Of a DNA stretch of 36,297 bases, positions 23,416-32,739 are shown piece after piece (position 1 is the first letter of the stretch; every line of letters begins with the position of its first letter). This stretch comes from Clostridia bacterium. Its GTDB lineage: Bacteria > Bacillota > Clostridia > Christensenellales > Aristaeellaceae. A program made the position numbers and the translations under genes. The notes beneath the pieces were generated by a model. That model had not been told where the DNA came from. It did no database searches and worked only from the letters and a program-made list of their open reading frames with translations. The stretch lies in assembly GCA_017547805.1 (NCBI GenBank), contig JAFYOR010000097.1:1-36297 (forward strand), given 5' to 3'.

Positions 23416-25494
23416 ATGAAAGAATACATGGTCAAGGACATCCGCAACATCGCGGTATTGGGACACGGTTCTGAAGGCAAGACGACGCTGGTTGAGTCGA
23501 TGCTCTATGCCGCCGGCGTGATCGACCGTCAGGGCCGTGTCGAAGACGGAAATACGGTCAGCGACTGGGATCCGGAAGAGATCAAGCGTCATCATTCCAT
23601 CAGCGCGTCTGTCGCGCCCATCGAGATCCACAACAAGAAGCTCAACTTTATCGACGTCCCCGGCTACTTCGATTTTGCGGGCGAAATGACCGGCCCGCTG
23701 TATGCCGTTGAAGGCGCGCTGCTCGTCATGAGCGCGGTGACCGGCCTTTCTACCGGCTTTGAAAAAGCATGGAACGCGACCGGCAAGCGCGGCCTCGCCC
23801 GTTTTATCGCCGTGACCCAGGTCGATCGTGAACATATCAACTACCGCAAGGTTCTGGATGACCTGCGCGCCACCTACGGCAACTGCATCATCCCGACCGT
23901 TCTGCCCATCGGCGAAGGCGCCGACTTCAAGGGCGTTGTCGATGTCCTCTCCGGCAAGGCCTTCACCGGCGCCGGCAAGGACCGCAAGGAAATCCCGATT
24001 CCCGCTGACATGGAAGCGCTCGTCGAGGAAGCCATCGAGGCCTGCCACGAAGCCGCTGCCTCCACCAGCGAAGATCTGATGGAAAAGTTCTTTGACGAAG
24101 GCCGTCTCTCCGAGGAAGACATGCTGCGCGGTCTGTCCGCCGGCATCTACGAGGGCAGCATCGTTCCGGTCGCGCCGGTTTCCTGCCTCAACGGCATCGG
24201 CGTGCGCCCGCTGCTCTTTGAAATGGCGACCTACATGCCCTCCCCGATGGAGCACACCTATCATGGCATCAACCCGAAGACCAAGACCGTGCATATCCGT
24301 CATGCGGACATGTCCGAAAGCTTCACCGCGCAGGTCTTCAAGACCATCGCCGACCCGTTTGTCGGCAAGCTGTCCATGATCAAGGTCATCTCCGGCGTGC
24401 TCACCAGCGCTACCCCGCTGTACAACGCCAATGTGGATAAGCCCGAGAAGGCTGCCGGCCTCTTCATGCTGCGCGGCAAGAAGCAGATCCCGGTCAGCAT
24501 GCTGTGCGCGGGCGACATCGGCGCGCTCTCCAAGCTGCAGTACACCTCTACCGGCGACAGCCTGTGCGAAATCGGCAAGGTCGTTCAGTACGAGAGCATG
24601 GAATTCCCGGCTCCGCAGATCTCTCTGGCCGTTTACGCCAAGAAGGCGGGCGAGGAAGACAAGGTCTTCTCCGGCCTGTCCCGTCTGTGCGAAGAGCTTC
24701 CGGACGTCGTCGTTGCCAAGGATCCGATGACCACCGAAACCCTCATCAGCGGTCAGGGCGAGCTCCAGCTGGAGATCGTGCGTCAGAAGCTGCTGACCAA
24801 GTTCGGCGCGGACGCCCTCTTCAAGGATCCGAAGATCGCGTATCGTGAGTCCATCCGCAAGACCATCAAGGTTCAGGGCCGCCATAAGAAGCAGTCCGGC
24901 GGTCACGGCCAGTTCGGCGACATTTGGGTCGAGTTCGCTCCGGCTGCCGAGGGCGTGGACTTCGAGTTCATCGACGCGGTTGTCGGCGGCGCCGTTCCGC
25001 GCAACTTCATCCCGTCTGTTGAAAAGGGCCTGCGCGAGAACCTCGTTAAGGGCGTTCTGGCCGGCTTCCCGATGACGGGTCTGTCTGCCAAGCTTTACGA
25101 TGGTTCCTACCATCCGGTTGACTCTTCCGAAATGGCGTTCAAGACCGCTGCGCGTATCGCCTACAAGCAGTGTATCAACGCCTCTCCGGTCCTGCTCGAG
25201 CCGATCATGCACGTTGAAATCACCGTGCCGGACGAGTACATGGGCGATATCATGGGCGACCTGAACAAGCGCCGCGGCCGCATTCTGGGCATGGAGCAGG
25301 TTGATGGCAAGCAGCTGATCATCGGCGAAGTGCCGCAGGCTGAAATGTTCAAGTACGCGACCGATCTGCGCGCCATGACGCAGGCCAAGGGCTCCTTCAA
25401 GCTCAGCTTCGAGCGCTATGAGGAAGTCCCCTCCGTCATCGCTGCCAAGATCATCGAAGCCCACAAGGCCGATCTCGCGGACGACGAGGATTAA
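23416..25494 (+). CDS. EF-G-like translational GTPase (EF-G2 type)
   Basis: The 692-aa protein has all EF-G domains but belongs to the EF-G-like/EF-G2 subgroup rather than the main FusA: it starts IRNIAVLGHGSEGKTTLVE (G1 at residues 16-23), has the subgroup marker VSDWDPEEIKRHHSIS (switch I region), G3 DVPGYFDF at 80-87 with Tyr where FusA has His, and G4 TQVD at 134-137 instead of NKxD. Domains III-V follow, including GRHKKQSGGHGQFGD, and the end shows the usual EF-G fold (PDEYMGDIMGDLNKRRGRI). The acidic tail is ADDED. ATG 23416 follows AAGGAGG. The gene is monocistronic. Function of this subgroup is not well established; a role at the ribosome under special conditions is inference. Confidence 0.93.
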   Translation: MKEYMVKDIRNIAVLGHGSEGKTTLVESMLYAAGVIDRQGRVEDGNTVSDWDPEEIKRHHSISASVAPIEIHNKKLNFIDVPGYFDFAGEMTGPLYAVEGALLVMSAVTGLSTGFEKAWNATGKRGLARFIAVTQVDREHINYRKVLDDLRATYGNCIIPTVLPIGEGADFKGVVDVLSGKAFTGAGKDRKEIPIPADMEALVEEAIEACHEAAASTSEDLMEKFFDEGRLSEEDMLRGLSAGIYEGSIVPVAPVSCLNGIGVRPLLFEMATYMPSPMEHTYHGINPKTKTVHIRHADMSESFTAQVFKTIADPFVGKLSMIKVISGVLTSATPLYNANVDKPEKAAGLFMLRGKKQIPVSMLCAGDIGALSKLQYTSTGDSLCEIGKVVQYESMEFPAPQISLAVYAKKAGEEDKVFSGLSRLCEELPDVVVAKDPMTTETLISGQGELQLEIVRQKLLTKFGADALFKDPKIAYRESIRKTIKVQGRHKKQSGGHGQFGDIWVEFAPAAEGVDFEFIDAVVGGAVPRNFIPSVEKGLRENLVKGVLAGFPMTGLSAKLYDGSYHPVDSSEMAFKTAARIAYKQCINASPVLLEPIMHVEITVPDEYMGDIMGDLNKRRGRILGMEQVDGKQLIIGEVPQAEMFKYATDLRAMTQAKGSFKLSFERYEEVPSVIAAKIIEAHKADLADDED

Positions 25495-25510
25495 TTTCAC
25501 ATCGTTTCCA

Positions 25511-25542
25511 AAGCGCATGCGTAAACGCATGCGCTTTTTTCT
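25511..25542 (+). terminator. Intrinsic terminator after the EF-G-like gene
   Basis: AAGCGCATGCG/CGCATGCGCTT with loop TAAA forms an 11-bp perfect stem, followed by TTTTTTCTC. It lies 17 bp after the stop. Confidence 0.95.
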
Positions 25543-25617
25543 CTATGGGAAATTGCGCAAAAATCATCGGCCGCGTACGCAGAGGAAACAGAGATCACGA
25601 AGTAGTTCGGAAGTGGG

Positions 25618-25640
25618 AGCGCGCACTGCGCGCTTTTTTC
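25618..25640 (+). terminator. Second intrinsic terminator
   Basis: AGCGCGC-ACT-GCGCGCT is followed by a T6 run. It lies about 80 bp after the first one with no gene between; it may be a backup terminator. The sequence from 25543 to 25617 shows no gene. Confidence 0.8.
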
Positions 25641-25691
25641 TGTATTCTGTTCAAAAAGCACACAGAATTTTTATCGTTTTGACATATGCCC

Positions 25692-25720
25692 TTGACATGG
25701 GTCGTTTTCGCCGCTACAAT
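25692..25720 (+). promoter_or_regulatory. Promoter of the rny leader
   Basis: TTGACA (25692-25697), 17-bp spacer, TACAAT (25715-25720). Strong sigma-A match; transcription should start at about 25727, giving a leader of some 340 nt before rny. Confidence 0.9.
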
Positions 25721-25726
25721 AGAATA

Positions 25727-26058
25727 CAGTCAAAGAAAAAGCGAGCGCAGGTTTACCTGCTTGCTTGGGTATACAGCGGTTTTTACCGCTTCAATTCATA
25801 AATTGAACAGGAAATGGGTGGCAGATTCCCTCCCGCGCCAATCCGTAAAGACGGATGGGCGCGCTCTTCGTGTAGTTTTTCGGTTTGAGATCGACTGTTT
25901 GCCGGAACGCGCAGGGGATGTTAGGGAATGATGCGTCGTACCCTGTTTGTTTTGTGTGGTTTTCGTATGCCATCAAGTGAATAACAGCGTCAGCCTTCGC
26001 TCTTTTTGACGACCTGAATGAAGTTGAAATCAATCTTGAAGTATGTCAAAGAAGGAGA
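25727..26058 (+). ncRNA. Long structured leader or small RNA upstream of rny
   Basis: No plausible gene lies in these 330 bp. The first 150 nt fold into consecutive hairpins: GCAGG-TTTA-CCTGC, AGCGGT-TTTT-ACCGCT, TTCAATT-CAT-AATTGAA and a long stem CGCGCC-A-ATCCGT / ACGGAT-G-GGCGCG closed by AAAG. The rest is less structured until the rny SD. No intrinsic terminator is seen between this part and rny, so it is either a 5' UTR of rny with regulatory structure or an independent RNA processed from it. It does not match a class I can name. Confidence 0.5.
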
Positions 26059-26067
26059 GTGAAAGAG

Positions 26068-27663
26068 TTGGCGATTATTTTTTGTGTCCTGTTCTCGCTG
26101 ATCGCGCTGGCCGCAGGCTTTGCGATCGGTTACATCTATCGCAAGAATATCCAGGAAAAGAAGATCGGACGCACCGAGGAGTATGCGCGTAACCTGCTTG
26201 ACGACGCGCAGCGCCGTGCGGAAGAAAAGAAGAAGGAAAGCATCCTTGAGGCGAAGGAAGAAGTTATTCGCCTGAAGAACGAGCTGGACCGTGAAATCCG
26301 TGACCGCCGCGCCGAAGTGCAGCGCAGCGAGCGCCGCGTCGCGCAGCGCGAGGAAACCCTTGACAAGAAGGCAGACAACCTTGACGCCCGTGAGACCACC
26401 CTTGAGCGCAAGCAGAACGAGCTCGACCGCCTGACTCAGGAGGCGCAGGAGTACACCGCCCGCCAGAGGGAAGCGGCTGAAAACGCGGAGCGTTCCGCGA
26501 AGGAACTCGATGAAAAGCGCCGCGCGGAGCTTGAGCGCATCGCGCAGATGACCCAGGATGAAGCGCGCGACATGATCGTGCAGCGCATCCAGAAGGAAGC
26601 CTACCACGACGCCGGCGTGCTTGTTCGTGAAATCGAGCGCACTGCCCGCGACGAGGCTGAGAAGAAGGCGCGCAGCATCGTCGCCATGGCGATTCAGCGC
26701 TGTGCCTCCGATCACGTCGCTGAGACGACTGTCTCCGTCGTGTCCCTGCCCAATGAGGACATGAAGGGCCGCATCATCGGCCGCGAAGGCCGCAACATCC
26801 GCACGCTGGAAACCGCGACGGGCGTTGATCTGATCATCGACGATACGCCGGAAGCGGTCATCGTGTCCGCGTTTGATCCGGTTCGCCGCGAAATTGCGCG
26901 CATCGCGCTTGAAAAGCTGATTGCCGACGGCCGTATCCATCCGGCCCGCATCGAGGAAATGGTTGAGAAGGCCCGCCGCGAGGTGGACAACCAGATCCGC
27001 GAGACCGGCGAACAGGCGATCTTTGAGACCAACATGCACGGCATCCACCACGAGCTGGTCAAGCTCCTGGGCCGCATGCGTTATCGCACGAGCTACGGTC
27101 AGAACGTGCTCAAGCACTCCATCGAGGTGTCTCACCTCGCCGGCCTGATGGCTGCGGAGCTGGGCGCGGATGTGACGCTTGCCAAGCGCGCCGGCCTGCT
27201 GCATGACATCGGCAAGGCAGTTGACCACGAGCTGGAAGGCACGCATGTGGAGCTGGGCGTGGAGATGGCCAAGCGCTACCACGAGTCCCCGGAAGTCATC
27301 CACTGCATCGCTGCGCACCACAACGACATCGAGCCGACCACGATCGAGGCCGTTCTGGTTCAGGCGGCCGATGCGATCTCTGCCGCCCGTCCGGGCGCGC
27401 GCCGCGAGTCCATTGAGAACTACATCCGCCGTCTGGAGAAGCTGGAAGAAATCGCCTGCAGCTTCCAGGGCGTTGAGAAGTCCTTTGCGATTCAGTCCGG
27501 CCGCGAGGTCCGCATCATGGTCAAGCCGGAGGACATCTCCGACGAGGGCACGCTCGTCCTCGCCCGCGAGATTGCCAAGCGCATCGAGAATGAGCTGGAG
27601 TATCCGGGTCAGATCAAGGTCAACGTTATCCGCGAGACCCGCTGCACCGAGTTCGCGAAATAA
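26068..27663 (+). CDS. rny: Ribonuclease Y
   Basis: RNase Y is the membrane-anchored endoribonuclease that starts mRNA decay in many Firmicutes. The product of about 531 aa has an N-terminal membrane helix ([20 protein letters not shown]), a long charged coiled coil to about residue 170, a KH domain around 220-285 with [11 protein letters not shown], and the HD domain with [10 protein letters not shown] at 379-388 holding the metal-binding His-Asp. The start is uncertain: GTG 26059 sits directly on the SD AAGGAGA, so TTG 26068 with a ten-base spacing is preferred. It is alone between a long leader and a strong terminator. Autoregulation through the leader is possible. Confidence 0.97.
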   Translation: MAIIFCVLFSLIALAAGFAIGYIYRKNIQEKKIGRTEEYARNLLDDAQRRAEEKKKESILEAKEEVIRLKNELDREIRDRRAEVQRSERRVAQREETLDKKADNLDARETTLERKQNELDRLTQEAQEYTARQREAAENAERSAKELDEKRRAELERIAQMTQDEARDMIVQRIQKEAYHDAGVLVREIERTARDEAEKKARSIVAMAIQRCASDHVAETTVSVVSLPNEDMKGRIIGREGRNIRTLETATGVDLIIDDTPEAVIVSAFDPVRREIARIALEKLIADGRIHPARIEEMVEKARREVDNQIRETGEQAIFETNMHGIHHELVKLLGRMRYRTSYGQNVLKHSIEVSHLAGLMAAELGADVTLAKRAGLLHDIGKAVDHELEGTHVELGVEMAKRYHESPEVIHCIAAHHNDIEPTTIEAVLVQAADAISAARPGARRESIENYIRRLEKLEEIACSFQGVEKSFAIQSGREVRIMVKPEDISDEGTLVLAREIAKRIENELEYPGQIKVNVIRETRCTEFAK

Positions 27664-27781
27664 TCGGTGGGCAGGCTGTGTCCGCACCCGCATCGCTACG
27701 CGCGATTGAAGACGCTGCGTTCGCGCAGAGGGTGCTCCGCAGCTCACTTTGCGGATGGAATGATCCCTAAGCACAATACAC

Positions 27782-27818
27782 GAAACCGGAGACGAAGGTC
27801 TCCGGTTTCTTTCTTTTT
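27782..27818 (+). terminator. Intrinsic terminator after rny
   Basis: GAAACCGGAGAC/GTCTCCGGTTTC is a perfect 12-bp stem with loop GAAG, followed by TTTCTTTTT. The stretch between the rny stop and this point (27664-27781) shows only imperfect short hairpins. Confidence 0.95.
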
Positions 27819-27849
27819 GGATTGATACTGTTTTTGCTCCAAACCTTTC

Positions 27850-27922
27850 TTAAAACAGCGCGAAGCGAAGAAGGGGTTTGGGGATGAAATCCCCAAACGG
27901 GTTTGGGCGGCAGCCCAATACG
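27850..27922 (-). repeat. Family A repeat, partial copy A8 (inverted)
   Basis: Only the 3' half of the element remains, read on the - strand: GGGCTGCCGCCCAAACCC, the TTTGGGGAT/ATCCCCAAA hairpin and the CTTCGCTTCGCGC tail. The GAACCGAA hairpin end is missing. It lies after the rny terminator. Together with the recQ promoter it accounts for 27664-28044; no gene is seen there. Confidence 0.85.
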
Positions 27923-27985
27923 TTTTTTGTTTTCGGGTACAGTCCGATTCGGTTTGAGATGGGTATTGCACCCGTTGTGTTGAAC

Positions 27986-28015
27986 TTGACGCTATACACG
28001 GATCAACGGTATAAT
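27986..28015 (+). promoter_or_regulatory. Promoter of recQ
   Basis: TTGACG (27986-27991) and TATAAT (28010-28015) with an 18-bp spacer, 29 bp before the recQ start codon. Confidence 0.85.
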
Positions 28016-28044
28016 AAACTGTTATGATTGAAAGGAGGGATGGT

Positions 28045-29883
28045 ATGACGCCGATGGACAAGGCGAAAAAGACGCTCAAGGACGTCTTTGGCTACGACCG
28101 TTTTCGTCCCGGGCAGGAGCGCGTCATTGCCGCGACGCTTACGGGACGCGACGTGATGGCGGTCATGCCCACCGGAGCTGGCAAATCCCTCTGCTATCAG
28201 ATTCCGGCGCTGACGCTTGAAGGGATCACGCTGGTCGTATCGCCGCTGATTTCACTCATGCACGATCAGGTGCACGCCCTGCTGCAGAACGGCGTGCGGG
28301 CGGCATACCTCAATTCCACGCTGACGCCCCGCCAGTTCACGCTGGCGCTTGATAACGCGCGGCGCGGGGTATACAAAATCATTTATGTCGCGCCGGAACG
28401 GCTGCTGACCGGCGCATTTCTCGAATTTGCCTGCAATGCGCAGATTGCGCAGGTGGTCGTTGACGAAGCGCACTGCGTCAGCCAATGGGGACAGGACTTC
28501 AGGCCGGGCTACCTGAGCATCGAGCCGTTCATCCGCCGTCTGCCTGTTCGCCCGCGCGTGAGCGCATTCACCGCGACGGCGACGAAGAATGTCAAGGAAG
28601 ACATCATGCGCCTTCTGCAGCTGCAAAACCCGTATGAGGTGACGACAGGCTTTGACCGGCCGAATCTGTACTTTGAAGTGCGCCGGGAGAAGAACCGCGA
28701 TCAGGCGCTGATGGCGTTCCTGCGCGAGCAGAAGGACAAGAGCGGCATCGTCTACTGCGGCACGCGCAAGGCGGTGGAGGAGATCACGCGCCTGCTCAAT
28801 GAAAACGGCATCGACGCGGTCGGCTATCACGCGGGCATGCCCGATGAGCAGCGACGACAGGCGCAGGAGGACTTTGTTTCCGACAATGCGCCGGTGATCG
28901 TCGCGACGAATGCATTCGGCATGGGCATCGACAAGTCAAACGTGTCTTTTGTCTGCCATTATCAGATGCCCAAGGATCTGGAAAGCTATTATCAGGAGGC
29001 GGGACGCGCGGGGCGCGACGGCGAGGATGCCGTCTGCTGCCTGCTGTACCATCCGCAGGATGTACGGCTGAATACCTTCCTGATCGAGCATTCGCAGGAA
29101 GAAAGCGAGCTGGACGAGCAGACGCAGCAGATCGTCATGGAGCGGGCGAAGGAGCGCCTGAAACAGATGACCTTCTACGCGACGACGACGGGATGCCTGC
29201 GCGCGAAGATCCTTTCCTACTTCGGTGAAGCGCCGAAGGAACCGCACTGTTCAAATTGCTCCGGCTGTCTGGCGGCAGCGGCGGAGCGCGATGTGACCCG
29301 CGAGGCAGGAATGATCGTTGCCTGCGTGCTTGCCATGGGCGGCAGGTACGGAAAGGGTACGCTTATCAAGGTGCTGCTGGGAGAAAAGGACGAGAAAATC
29401 CGCGAGCGGCAGCTTCATAAGCTCTCTTCGTTCGGCTGCCTGAAAAACGAGCGTGAATTCCATTTGCGCACGCTGGTTGACGAGCTGATCATGGACGAGG
29501 TGCTTGAGCTTACGGATGGACAATACCCGCTTGTCAAGCCTGGTCCGCGCGCACGGGAGGCGCTGCTGGGCGACGAGCCGGTGCGCGTTTCCTTCCCGAA
29601 GGAAGAGCAGCAGAAAACGCGCAGGAGCCGCGTGAGGATGAAGCCGGCTGTCGACAAAAAGCTGCTTGCCCGGCTCATCGAGCTGCGCAGGCGCATCGCA
29701 GAAGAGCAGCATGTGCCGCCGTTCATCATCTTTACCAATGCGACGCTGCGCGACATGGCGATTAAGCGCCCGAAGACGCGCAGCGAGATGCTGTGCGTGG
29801 ACGGCGTTGGCGAAAACAAGATGGAACGCTATGGCCTGCGCTTCATGCTGACCATACAGAAATACGAAGTTGAGCGGATGTGA
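28045..29883 (+). CDS. recQ: ATP-dependent DNA helicase RecQ
   Basis: RecQ is a 3'-5' superfamily 2 helicase acting in recombination and repair. The 612-aa product has the Q-motif-like FRPGQE, Walker A PTGAGKS (residues 42-48), DEAH (140-143), the aromatic-rich WGQDFRPGY, SAFTATAT (motif III), and QEAGRAGRDG (motif VI). The zinc module has Cys residues spaced as in C..CSNCSGC around 383-410, followed by the winged-helix RQC and a C-terminal HRDC domain (about 535-612). ATG 28045 follows AAAGGAGGG; ATG 28024 lies before the SD and is rejected. It starts a three-gene run with the Ldh-family and MATE genes. Confidence 0.96.
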   Translation: MTPMDKAKKTLKDVFGYDRFRPGQERVIAATLTGRDVMAVMPTGAGKSLCYQIPALTLEGITLVVSPLISLMHDQVHALLQNGVRAAYLNSTLTPRQFTLALDNARRGVYKIIYVAPERLLTGAFLEFACNAQIAQVVVDEAHCVSQWGQDFRPGYLSIEPFIRRLPVRPRVSAFTATATKNVKEDIMRLLQLQNPYEVTTGFDRPNLYFEVRREKNRDQALMAFLREQKDKSGIVYCGTRKAVEEITRLLNENGIDAVGYHAGMPDEQRRQAQEDFVSDNAPVIVATNAFGMGIDKSNVSFVCHYQMPKDLESYYQEAGRAGRDGEDAVCCLLYHPQDVRLNTFLIEHSQEESELDEQTQQIVMERAKERLKQMTFYATTTGCLRAKILSYFGEAPKEPHCSNCSGCLAAAAERDVTREAGMIVACVLAMGGRYGKGTLIKVLLGEKDEKIRERQLHKLSSFGCLKNEREFHLRTLVDELIMDEVLELTDGQYPLVKPGPRAREALLGDEPVRVSFPKEEQQKTRRSRVRMKPAVDKKLLARLIELRRRIAEEQHVPPFIIFTNATLRDMAIKRPKTRSEMLCVDGVGENKMERYGLRFMLTIQKYEVERM

Positions 29884-29904
29884 CATGCCAAAGGGGGATG
29901 CTGC

Positions 29905-30984
29905 ATGGATATGACCGTATCGTCCGGCGCACTGCGCGCGTTCATGGAACGCGTTTTTGCGGCGGAAGGGTTCTGCGCGCGGGATGCGCAGCGGATCGCC
30001 GACGTGCTGATGCTGGCGGATCTTTTTGGCATCGAGAGCCACGGCGCGCAGCGGATGATGTATTATCATCGCAATATCGCCTCGGGCAGCGTGAATGTGA
30101 AGGCGCAGCCAGAGATTGTGCGCGAGACGCCGGTTTCTGTGATGATCGACGGACACTTTGCGATGGGGCAGCTGTCTGCGTCCTTTGCCATGGAAAAGGC
30201 GATTAAGAAGGCGAAGACGACGGGCGTCGGCCTTGCTGCCGTGCGCAATTCCTCGCACTTTGGCATTGCGGGATACTATACGCTTCTGGCGGAAAGCGAG
30301 GGGTTTGCATCCTTTGCGATGACGAATACCGGGCCGATCATGGTGCCTACGTTTGGCAGGGAAATGATGCTGGGCACCAATCCGCTGGCGTTCTGCATGC
30401 CGGCGGATCCCGTGCCGTTCTGGTTTGACGCCTCCACAACGGTGGTGACGCTTGGCAAGGTAGAGGTGCATGCCAAGCGCGGCAAAGCGATGCCCGAGGG
30501 ATGGACGGTCGGCGAGGACGGAAAGACCTGTACCGACGCGGCGCAGATGAATGCATCGATTCTCTCCGGCGGCAAGGGCGGCATTCTGCCGCTGGGCGGC
30601 GAGGGAGAAACGCTCGGCGGACACAAGGGATATGGGCTTGGCGTGATGGTGGAGGCGCTCACGGGCGTGCTGGCGCAGGGGCTTGTCTGCCCGGAGATGT
30701 CCGGCGCGCACGGCGATCATACCAGCCACTTCTTCATGGCGTTTGACCCGGCGATGTTCGGCGAGGCGGCGGAGATCCGCGCGCGGATGAGCCGCTATCT
30801 TACGATGCTGCGCGAGAGCGAAAAGGCAGAGGGCTGCAGCCGGATCTACACGGCGGGAGAAAAGGCGTTCGCAGCGAAGGCGCTGCGCACAGAGCGTGGA
30901 ATTCCCGTGGAGGAAAACACGCTGCGCGAGATGGACGTGATCGCCGGGGAGCTGGGCATCCCGAAACTTGAACGGCAGGAGTGA
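29905..30984 (+). CDS. Ldh-family malate/L-lactate-type dehydrogenase
   Basis: The 359-aa product belongs to the type-2 malate/L-sulfolactate/ureidoglycolate dehydrogenase (Ldh_2) family, which has its own NAD(P)-binding fold rather than a Rossmann fold. Signatures are LMLADLFGIESHGAQRM (around residues 36-52, with the conserved His), VRNSSHFGIAGYY near 113-125, and GTNPLAFCMP followed by GGHKGYGLGVMVE. It probably reduces a 2-keto acid such as oxaloacetate or a related compound; the substrate is not clear. It starts 21 bp after recQ with a GGGGG-type SD, and the MATE gene follows 6 bp after its stop. Confidence 0.93.
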   Translation: MDMTVSSGALRAFMERVFAAEGFCARDAQRIADVLMLADLFGIESHGAQRMMYYHRNIASGSVNVKAQPEIVRETPVSVMIDGHFAMGQLSASFAMEKAIKKAKTTGVGLAAVRNSSHFGIAGYYTLLAESEGFASFAMTNTGPIMVPTFGREMMLGTNPLAFCMPADPVPFWFDASTTVVTLGKVEVHAKRGKAMPEGWTVGEDGKTCTDAAQMNASILSGGKGGILPLGGEGETLGGHKGYGLGVMVEALTGVLAQGLVCPEMSGAHGDHTSHFFMAFDPAMFGEAAEIRARMSRYLTMLRESEKAEGCSRIYTAGEKAFAAKALRTERGIPVEENTLREMDVIAGELGIPKLERQE

Positions 30985-30990
30985 GGCGGC

Positions 30991-32319
30991 ATGCGGAAAA
31001 TGACGCAGGGGCGTATCGCGCCCCATCTGCTCGCGGTGGCGATTCCGCTGATACTGGGCAATTTCTTTCAGCTGACATACAACGCGGTCGACTCGATCAT
31101 CGTCGGCAAGTTTGCCGGAGAAGGGGCGCTTGCCGCCGTCAGCGCGGCCAATCCGGTGATGACCATCGTCATCCTCGGCGTATCGGGCATCTCGATCGGC
31201 GCATCGGTGCTGATGAGCCGGCTGTTCGGCGCGGGCGAGGAAGAAGCGCTGCGGCGCGAGGTGGCCACGACGCTCCTGTTTGGCTTGGCGGCTTCGCTGG
31301 TCGTGTTTGTGCCCGGGATGATCTTTTCCGGGGAAATTCTGCGTCTGCTGCGCGTGCCGCAGGAGATTCTACCCGAGGCGACTGCATATTTGCGGATCAT
31401 CTTCATTGGGTTCCTGTTCACCTTCCAGTATAATCTCCTTGCGGCGGCGCTTCGCAGCGTGGGCGATTCCAAAACGCCGGTGACGTATCTGGCGGCGTCG
31501 AGCGTATTGAACGGCTGCCTTGACGCGGTGTTTGTCTGGGGGCTGGGTTGGGGCGCAGCCGGCGCGGGCATTGCAACGGTGATCGCCTCTGCGATGAGCG
31601 CTGTGTGCTGCTTTGCGCATATTCAAAGGCGGATTCCGCTGCTGCGGCTTGAAAGAAGGGATCTGTGCATCGACCGGGCGCTGCTGCGGGAAACGCTTGC
31701 GCTGGGCTCGGTGACGGCGCTGCAGCAGGCGTGCCAGCCGGTGGGCAAGGTGCTCATCCAGAGCGTGATCAACGCGCAGGGCGTGGGTATGATTGCGGCG
31801 TTCAATGCGGTCAGCCGCGTGGATGACTTTGCCTGCATTCCCGAGCAGAGCATTTCTTCGGCGATGACGACCTGTATCGCGCAGAACCGCGGCGCGGGGC
31901 AGAAGGCGCGTGTTAAGGAGACGCTCAGGGTCGGCATGGGCATGGAGTTTGCCTACGGTGTGGCGATTCTGCTGGCGACGCTGCTTCTCAAGGCACCGGT
32001 GATGCGCCTGTTTGCCGCGTCGGGCAGCACGCAGATGATCGAAATGGGCGTTTCCTATCTGTCGCTGATGGCGTTTTTCTACATCCTGCCCGGCATGACC
32101 AACGGCATACAGGGGTATTTCCGCGGCATGGGCGAGATGAAGACGACGCTGGTCAACACGGCGATACAGATTTCTGTTCGCGCGGCGATTGTCTATGTCT
32201 TTGTGCCGCGCGTGGGGCTTCGCGGCGCGGCGATTGGCTGCGCGGTGGGCTGGTGCTGCATGCTGGTCAACTGCGCGATCCGGTACCGGAAGGTGCAAGG
32301 AAGATACGAAAGCGAATAA
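30991..32319 (+). CDS. MATE family efflux transporter
   Basis: The 442-aa protein has twelve predicted membrane helices in two MATE lobes. The N-terminal half has AIPLILGNFFQLTYNAVDSIIVGKF (in pieces, residues 12-36) and the central ALQQACQPVGKVLIQSVINAQG marks the start of the second lobe. It belongs to the DinF/NorM-like MATE exporters that use Na+ or H+ gradients to export cationic drugs or metabolites; the substrate is unknown. ATG 30991 is preceded by AGGAGTGAGG within and after the previous stop. It ends the + strand operon and faces the metal-resistance operon. Confidence 0.95.
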   Translation: MRKMTQGRIAPHLLAVAIPLILGNFFQLTYNAVDSIIVGKFAGEGALAAVSAANPVMTIVILGVSGISIGASVLMSRLFGAGEEEALRREVATTLLFGLAASLVVFVPGMIFSGEILRLLRVPQEILPEATAYLRIIFIGFLFTFQYNLLAAALRSVGDSKTPVTYLAASSVLNGCLDAVFVWGLGWGAAGAGIATVIASAMSAVCCFAHIQRRIPLLRLERRDLCIDRALLRETLALGSVTALQQACQPVGKVLIQSVINAQGVGMIAAFNAVSRVDDFACIPEQSISSAMTTCIAQNRGAGQKARVKETLRVGMGMEFAYGVAILLATLLLKAPVMRLFAASGSTQMIEMGVSYLSLMAFFYILPGMTNGIQGYFRGMGEMKTTLVNTAIQISVRAAIVYVFVPRVGLRGAAIGCAVGWCCMLVNCAIRYRKVQGRYESE

Positions 32320-32324
32320 AAGAA

Positions 32325-32353
32325 GGACGATCCGTTTTTACCCGGATCGTCCT
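32325..32353. terminator. Bidirectional terminator between MATE and ArsR genes
   Basis: AGGACGATCCG/CGGATCGTCCT stems with a TTTTTACC loop, flanked by A-rich sequence on the left and TTT on the right. It can serve both converging transcripts. Confidence 0.85.
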
Positions 32354-32360
32354 TTGGCAT

Positions 32361-32726
32361 TTATTCCTCGTTCACGTGCTCAAGCCCCTGCGCGAGGATG
32401 GTCATCACGTGGCTGTCGGCGAGGGAATAGATGATGGTTTTTCCCTCGCGGCGGCTTTTGACGAGTTTGCTGTTTTTGAGGATGCGCAGCTGGTGGGATA
32501 CGGCGGACTGGGTCATGTTAAGCGCCTGCGCCAGATGGCAGACGCAGAACTCCGCTTCCAGCAGCGTGTAGAGGATGCGAACGCGCGTGCTGTCGCCGAA
32601 GACTTTGAACAGCTCGGCCAGATCATACAGGCGTTCCTCTGCGGGCATGTGGCTGCGGATGGCGGCAAGCGCGTGCTCGTGCTCGCCGGTCAGCTCACAT
32701 ACGTCGGTGTTGTCAATCTGGATCAT
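32361..32726 (-). CDS. ArsR/SmtB-family metal-responsive repressor (CadC-like)
   Basis: The 121-aa product is a winged-helix repressor that leaves DNA on binding metal. Cys61 and Cys63 in EFCVCHLAQAL match the alpha-3 metal motif of CadC/ArsR, and Cys10 in the N-terminal arm fits the CadC-type alpha-3N Cd/Pb/Zn site. The alpha-5 ligands D104, H106 and H117 are also arranged as in SmtB/CzrA. So it should sense Cd, Pb or Zn. The HTH is TQSAVSHQLRILKNSKLV (72-89). The start at 32726 follows AGGAGG on the - strand. It is the last gene of the operon and probably binds the operator at 35092-35111. Confidence 0.93.
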   Translation of the reverse strand: MIQIDNTDVCELTGEHEHALAAIRSHMPAEERLYDLAELFKVFGDSTRVRILYTLLEAEFCVCHLAQALNMTQSAVSHQLRILKNSKLVKSRREGKTIIYSLADSHVMTILAQGLEHVNEE

Positions 32727-32739
32727 GGCAGTTCCTCCT

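Noticed and set aside
25686-25931. 81-aa ORF in the rny leader
   Set aside because: It starts before the mapped-by-eye promoter, has no SD and crosses stable hairpins; composition is not gene-like.
25727-25935. Assignment of the rny leader to 6S RNA or another named RNA class
   Set aside because: No class-specific consensus could be recognised; the hairpin chain does not show the long paired rod with central bubble of 6S RNA.
29880-30206. 108-aa ORF overlapping the recQ stop
   Set aside because: Out-of-frame shadow of the Ldh-family gene, which has the conserved motifs.
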